Assembly (NCBI GenBank): GCA_025201705.1
Contig: MU616896.1
Location: forward strand, 1-33,472
Direction of reading: 5' to 3'
DNA: 33,472 bases
Source of the DNA: Dissophora ornata
Lineage: Eukaryota; Mortierellomycota; Mortierellomycetes; Mortierellales; Mortierellaceae
Below are positions 29,323-33,472 of this stretch, piece after piece. The notes under the pieces were generated by a model that ran no database searches, was not told the DNA's origin, and was given only the letters and a program-made list of their open reading frames with translations. Within the stretch, counting starts at the first letter, position 1; the number at the start of each line of letters is the position of its first letter. Made by a program: the position numbers and the translations under genes.

Positions 29323-32300
29323 ATGCTGACTCTTCCCCCTGCCGCCAGTAAACCCCGTGGAGTCTCCCAGCAGAAGCAAAAAGGCTCCAATGCCCAGCGC
29401 GACCAAGGGTTCGACAATGACGACGAAGAAGATCTGATTGAGCAGCTGAACCGGAAGCTGTCCAACGTGACATTGAATCCTCCAACAACGATACCCGACG
29501 AGATGAACATCACCGATATTTCGACCATGGTAACGATCCCAACAGACATCTTGTACCGCTCATGGAGCAATGCGCGATCGGATTCGACTCTGCAAAGGCA
29601 GCACTGCGGCCGGGGACAAAATGGTTGCCAGGATATCGATTGACCCCCCTTGCTTCTGACTTCTGCCTACCTGATAGCTGCCAACGTTTGCACAACCGCT
29701 CTACAACTTGCTAGCCTCTGGGGTATATGAGCAACAGCTCTTGGCCATGGTCCGCATCCGCAAGTACTTGTCGCTACGTGAGTCCTACCCCTCCCCATGT
29801 CAAACACCTGTGACATGGTCTCCATCATTTTCAACCGGCCAATCGCCGCCGAGCTGCTCAAAACTGGCCTTGGAAACAGAGACCTTACACTGACAGCCCT
29901 TGCCCCCTACTTGCCACTCGTCTGTGAACATGCTTCCAGAGGATGTCTTGCCAAGAATCGATAATGTTCTGGCTCTAGACTGCGTGCATTTTTTCATTGC
30001 CTTTCTAAACATGAGCGACTGTCCAGATCTTCAGGTATAGCATGGAATATTGGAGTTTCTTATCTTTTGCAGAGGTCCTTCGAAATGATCAAATTGTGTC
30101 TGTCTGTCAACTAAAGCACTGTGCATTCATTGTCTTATTGCACTTTAGTACGAAACCGCTTGGGTCGTGACGAATATCGCGGTAAGTGAGCAGCGGACAA
30201 TGTTGATGGGAGGGGATATACGGAGGCCTGATGTTGGATCAACACACTCATATTTTCTTTCTTTCTTTTTTTTTTTTTTTTTTACTTTCAGGCAGGTACC
30301 ACATCCCAAACAGAGAGACTTGTCGATGCTGGTATCCTGACGCCGTTGATTCATAATCTTCGCGTGTCCAGATGTGTCCATGTGCAGACTCAGGTATGAT
30401 GCAACTGGGAAACTCGTAAATTTATTAATGTGCAATGCTAAAGTCAGACGTGCCTCTCTCTCTCGTTTTGACTACATAGACTATTTGGGCCCTAGGAAAC
30501 ATTTCAGGTGATGGACCCCCTTACCGCGACCTTATTCTAGGATCGGGTGCTTTGGAGGTGATTCTTCAGCTCATCGAGATGTGCGACGACCCTACAGTGG
30601 CCAAAGACCAAAAATACATGATTTTGAGAATCGCCGTATGGTGTGTGTCCAATCTCTGCCGAGGAAGTGGTCGTTGCGCTCCGGAATGGCTCCAGGTATA
30701 TAATACATGTCTTTTTGGCTAAAGTAATCTGGTGGTTGCTCGACGAGCGTCAGTACTGACAGCATGATCCCGATGCCCTGATATGGCTGCTAGGTGACGC
30801 CTGCCTTCCCTATGCTACGCCGCCTTATGTACATCGACGATACTGAAATCTTGGCCGATACCTGGTAAGCATCAATAAGCCGAAGGATTGCTACTGTAGG
30901 AACAATATACATATGTGCCACGTGGTATATAGCTCTAGGGCAGCGCACTAACGCAAAGGTTTGTATAGCTGGGCAATGTGTCGTATTCTTAACGGAACCC
31001 ACAAAATGAACCTGGAAACCGTCGTGATAGACCGGGAGTTGTGCGCACGCTTCGTTGCCTTATTGAGGTAGAGTGCAAAACGGCATGGTTCCTGGCCCTA
31101 GGCGTTATTGCTCATTGTATGTGCGTGCGACATGCTAATGTTTCTCTCCAACTTTAGTGAGCCTCACCCGACAATTCAGGTGCCCTCACTTCGGTCTCTT
31201 ATCAACATCGCATCTGGACCCGAGCACCACACGCAGTTGCTGATTGATGCCATGGCTATACCCGTTCTTGGATCACAGGAGATGCTTTCTCATCGAAACA
31301 GCACGATTCGGCGGGATGCCCTGCTGGGCATATCGAACATTACGGCCGGTACTGCAGATCAAGTGCGGGAGGTTACCGTGCAAGACAACGGAGGTGTCAT
31401 GCGCCGGGTCCTTGAGATTTTAAGGAGGGGAGATGTTGGGGGTGAGGATTTGGGCGAGGATGCTCTCGAGGGACAGGAGGAAGGTGGGGACTGGCGCGTG
31501 CTTCGAGAGGCAGCCTGGGTGGTGAGCAATGCAACAAGTGTGCTGGATCTCGAAATCACAGGGTAAGTCTTTATAATGCGTGTAGAACAGCAGCAATGTA
31601 TGGCGGAAGGGTGATGTGACAGCTGGCTAGTCAGAGCCGCAGGTTTTTATGTGACAATGCACGCCCTGTTGCCCTGACTAAAGTGTGTGTCATGGTGAAC
31701 ATAGTCACTTGGTTTATCGGCTTGATCTACTGCCGTCCATCGCCCAGTTGATTGATCCTCGTCCAAGCCGGAAGGTCAACTATCTCCTTCCAGCGATTGG
31801 TCTCAAGCACCCGGCACTGCTGACGAAGCTGCTGGACATTGTCTTTAACGTCTTGAGGTGCAATGAGCACCATCCGAAGGAGCAGTTTATGAAGATCTGG
31901 GTGAATGACTGCGAAGGTGGATCCATCTTACTGGAGCTGCTAAAGTTGTCAAGCCAGGGCACGAGTGATACGCACCTGCGGCATCTTGACATCAAGATGC
32001 TTCCACGACCACTGCAGCACCTCCGATTTGCGCAAGGCGACAATGTAACAGGAAAGCCGTCATCACAGCCAGCTATACCTCTTGGTGCCTCTGTGAAGAA
32101 GAGGGTGGAGACGATTTTAGAGAACTTTTTCGAGTTTGGACCGGAGAACGAGGGATTCGGGCCGTTTTTCGGAGAGCGTCAGCAAGGTCGTCCAGACAGG
32201 CGGTCGTCGCGCGATGGCTATGGTTCGGATGTGAACGAGGACGACCAGGACGATGACTTGGACGATGAGGATTATCAAGAGGCAAGCCAGGGCAGCCAGT

Positions 32301-32416
32301 ACAAGAATGGGTATCGCACAGCGAGGCACGGCTCTGTGGGCACACGTGGGACGAATAATGCGGACTTTGACATTGATGATATGGAGGAGAGAGTGAGCAG
32401 AATGAATCTAGTTTAG
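29323..32416 (+). CDS. importin-alpha-like ARM-repeat protein
   Basis: Ten exons: 29323-29529, 29678-29777, 29940-30034, 30149-30181, 30292-30393, 30480-30695, 30794-30864, 30969-31067, 31158-31562, 31705-32416; 679 residues. Importin-alpha binds nuclear localisation signals in a groove of ARM repeats. The W...N ladder is recognisable: TAWVVTNIAAGT (ARM2), IWALGNISGDG (ARM3), VWCVSNLCRGSG (ARM4), CWAMCRILNGT (ARM5), LRSLINIASG (ARM6), LLGISNITAGT (ARM7, Trp replaced) and AAWVVSNATS (ARM8). The major NLS site is therefore kept and the minor site altered. The Arg-rich IBB domain that should open the protein is missing; the N-terminus is short and acidic around DNDDEEDLIEQL. A long acidic insert between ARM7 and ARM8 (about 31440-31490) and an acidic tail (about 32230-32290) are also unusual. 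It is probably a divergent paralogue and not the main Srp1-type carrier. The start is the first ATG after the CT-rich leader. Confidence 0.85.
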
Positions 32417-33472
32417 AAGGAACGTTTGGGCAGGCGCTGTTGCGATTGTTCTTCTGTCTCTATCCCGCATGTAATCAAAGCACAGACACTACTTACGATA
32501 CTGGTAAAGTGAGTCTTACCTTCAGCTACACCAGCGCCATTATTATTGTAAATAAACGACAAGGTCCCCTGAGCAAAAAAAAAAAAAAAAAACTTGTAGG
32601 TCTGCGGAGCTACGCGTCGTCTGTGGTGTGGACTCTACCTGGGTTGACTCTCTCTCTCCCCCCAATCCGAGTCTCGTTCTCTCTTTCTCTCTCTCTCTCT
32701 TTTCTTTTGTTGTCATTGTTGGCAATGTTTTACTGTTGTTGTTGTGCAACCAGCGATTATATATTATTATTTACGGTTGTGTATTAATGCACACACACAC
32801 GCCCTAGCGGAGCTGCAAACAAGATGCGCCATGTTGCCAGCGCCAGGCCCCGTACGGAATGTATACTTGCATTCCAGCAGCTAGCGCAGATAGAGAGGGC
32901 ACACGATGTACAGCCCAGCATCATGATGTTCCCAGGACCACGGAGCGCATGGACTAGGACACTTATGCTTGGCCCCAATAGTCTAACAATAATGATCAGC
33001 GATGGCCCCCCCCCCTTTTGTCTGGAAGTCGCAAACCAAAATAGAATTTTTCTTCAGTCGGGGGTACATGTACATAGATGAACTGTACACGCATGCGGAC
33101 CAAAAAAATATTAGATGAATGGAATGGCCTTGCTCAGGCTCTACCAGATTATTATTATTATTTGCTGATGCTCACATTCGAGAGAGAGAAAAAACAAAAC
33201 AACACATTCGGCAACATGGATGAGTCCCCGCCCTTTTGTACAGTAGCCCCTCTCGGGGCACCCAGCTCGCTCTCACGCCATGCATCGAGTCGGATGGGTG
33301 TAGAGGTGAGCAGGCGGAGAGAGAGCAAGAGATGATTGAGAGGTACAAGAGGGCGGCGGTCGAGAAGGGCGGAAAGAAAAAAAAGGCGATGCCCATGTCT
33401 CTTTCGCGGCGTACTGTGGCCATGGACCATTGCTTACCCATGGATGGCTCTTGTACTCTCCGCAACTGTCTC
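32417..33472. other. right-edge spacer, no gene assigned
   Basis: It begins with the 3' UTR of the importin-like gene, then a CT run (about 32680-32702), short A/T-rich stretches and a C run (33007-33014). A GC-balanced patch at 32820-33000 is open on both strands but matches nothing I know. From about 33240 a plus-strand frame stays open to the window edge, with a Lys/Arg-rich segment (QEMIERYKRAAVEKGGKKKK); it could be the start of an exon continuing beyond the window or chance. Confidence 0.4.
32551..32592 (+). terminator. AATAAA signal followed by an 18-A run
   Basis: AATAAA at 32551-32556, 134 nt past the stop of the importin-like gene, is followed 18 nt later by 18 consecutive A (32575-32592). 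The hexamer is the best candidate 3' end signal for the gene. The A run is genomic. Confidence 0.5.

Noticed and set aside
32784..33081. Overlapping plus- and minus-strand frames of 64-85 residues
   Set aside because: Neither has a recognisable family, splice context or start context, so they are listed only as part of the unassigned spacer.

Overview
The window looks like nuclear DNA of a filamentous, early-diverging fungus, most likely Mucoromycota and possibly Mortierella-like. The grounds are housekeeping genes of clearly fungal type (an Ssd1-like exonuclease paralogue, a DUF3605 protein, Vps3, Cdc45, Guf1), many short spliceosomal introns (mostly about 85-170 bp, GTRNGN donors, CTRAC-type branch sites 15-50 nt before the acceptor), AATAAA signals close to stop codons, and CT-, GA- or CAT-rich intergenic spacers. 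The genus is inference; the fungal assignment is firm.

Layout from left to right: (1) 3' end of an SSD1-like gene (+, to 1073). (2) CAT/GGT-rich spacer. (3) A two-exon gene (+, 1884-8317) for a protein of about 2097 residues, with a Ser/Arg/Pro-rich first half and a very long coiled coil. (4) CT/GA-rich spacer. (5) A six-exon HSL-type alpha/beta hydrolase (+, 9184-11411), convergent with (6) the 14-exon mitochondrial translation GTPase gene GUF1 (-, 11535-15026). (7) A DUF3605 gene (-, 15119-15854), only 92 bp upstream of GUF1. (8) Ribosomal protein uL15 (-, 16592-17985), divergent from (9) a 14-exon VPS3/TGFBRAP1-like gene (+, 18190-22665). (10) CDC45 (+, 22794-25438, 8 exons), 128 bp after it. 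(11) A J-domain protein with a His/Ser-rich N-terminus and an unfamiliar conserved-looking C-terminus (+, 26086-28274). (12) A divergent importin-alpha-like ARM-repeat gene (+, 29323-32416). (13) A right-hand spacer of about 1 kb that I cannot assign.

The exon models were built by eye from splice sites and reading phase. For every complete gene the exon lengths sum to a multiple of three and the protein reads through without stops. The weakest points are the ATG-only first exon of uL15, two non-consensus donors in the VPS3-like gene, and the missing start of the SSD1-like gene.

The genes do not form a pathway or cluster. They are unrelated core functions (RNA control, mitochondrial and cytosolic translation, endosomal tethering, replication, nuclear import, chaperone) packed closely. 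I saw no mobile element, CRISPR array, rRNA or tRNA, and no sign of an organised novel system. The points most worth a second look are the importin-alpha-like protein without a visible IBB domain, the orphan C-terminal domain of the J-protein, the exact 7- and 11-residue repeats in the giant coiled coil, and the unexplained interval 28275-29322.
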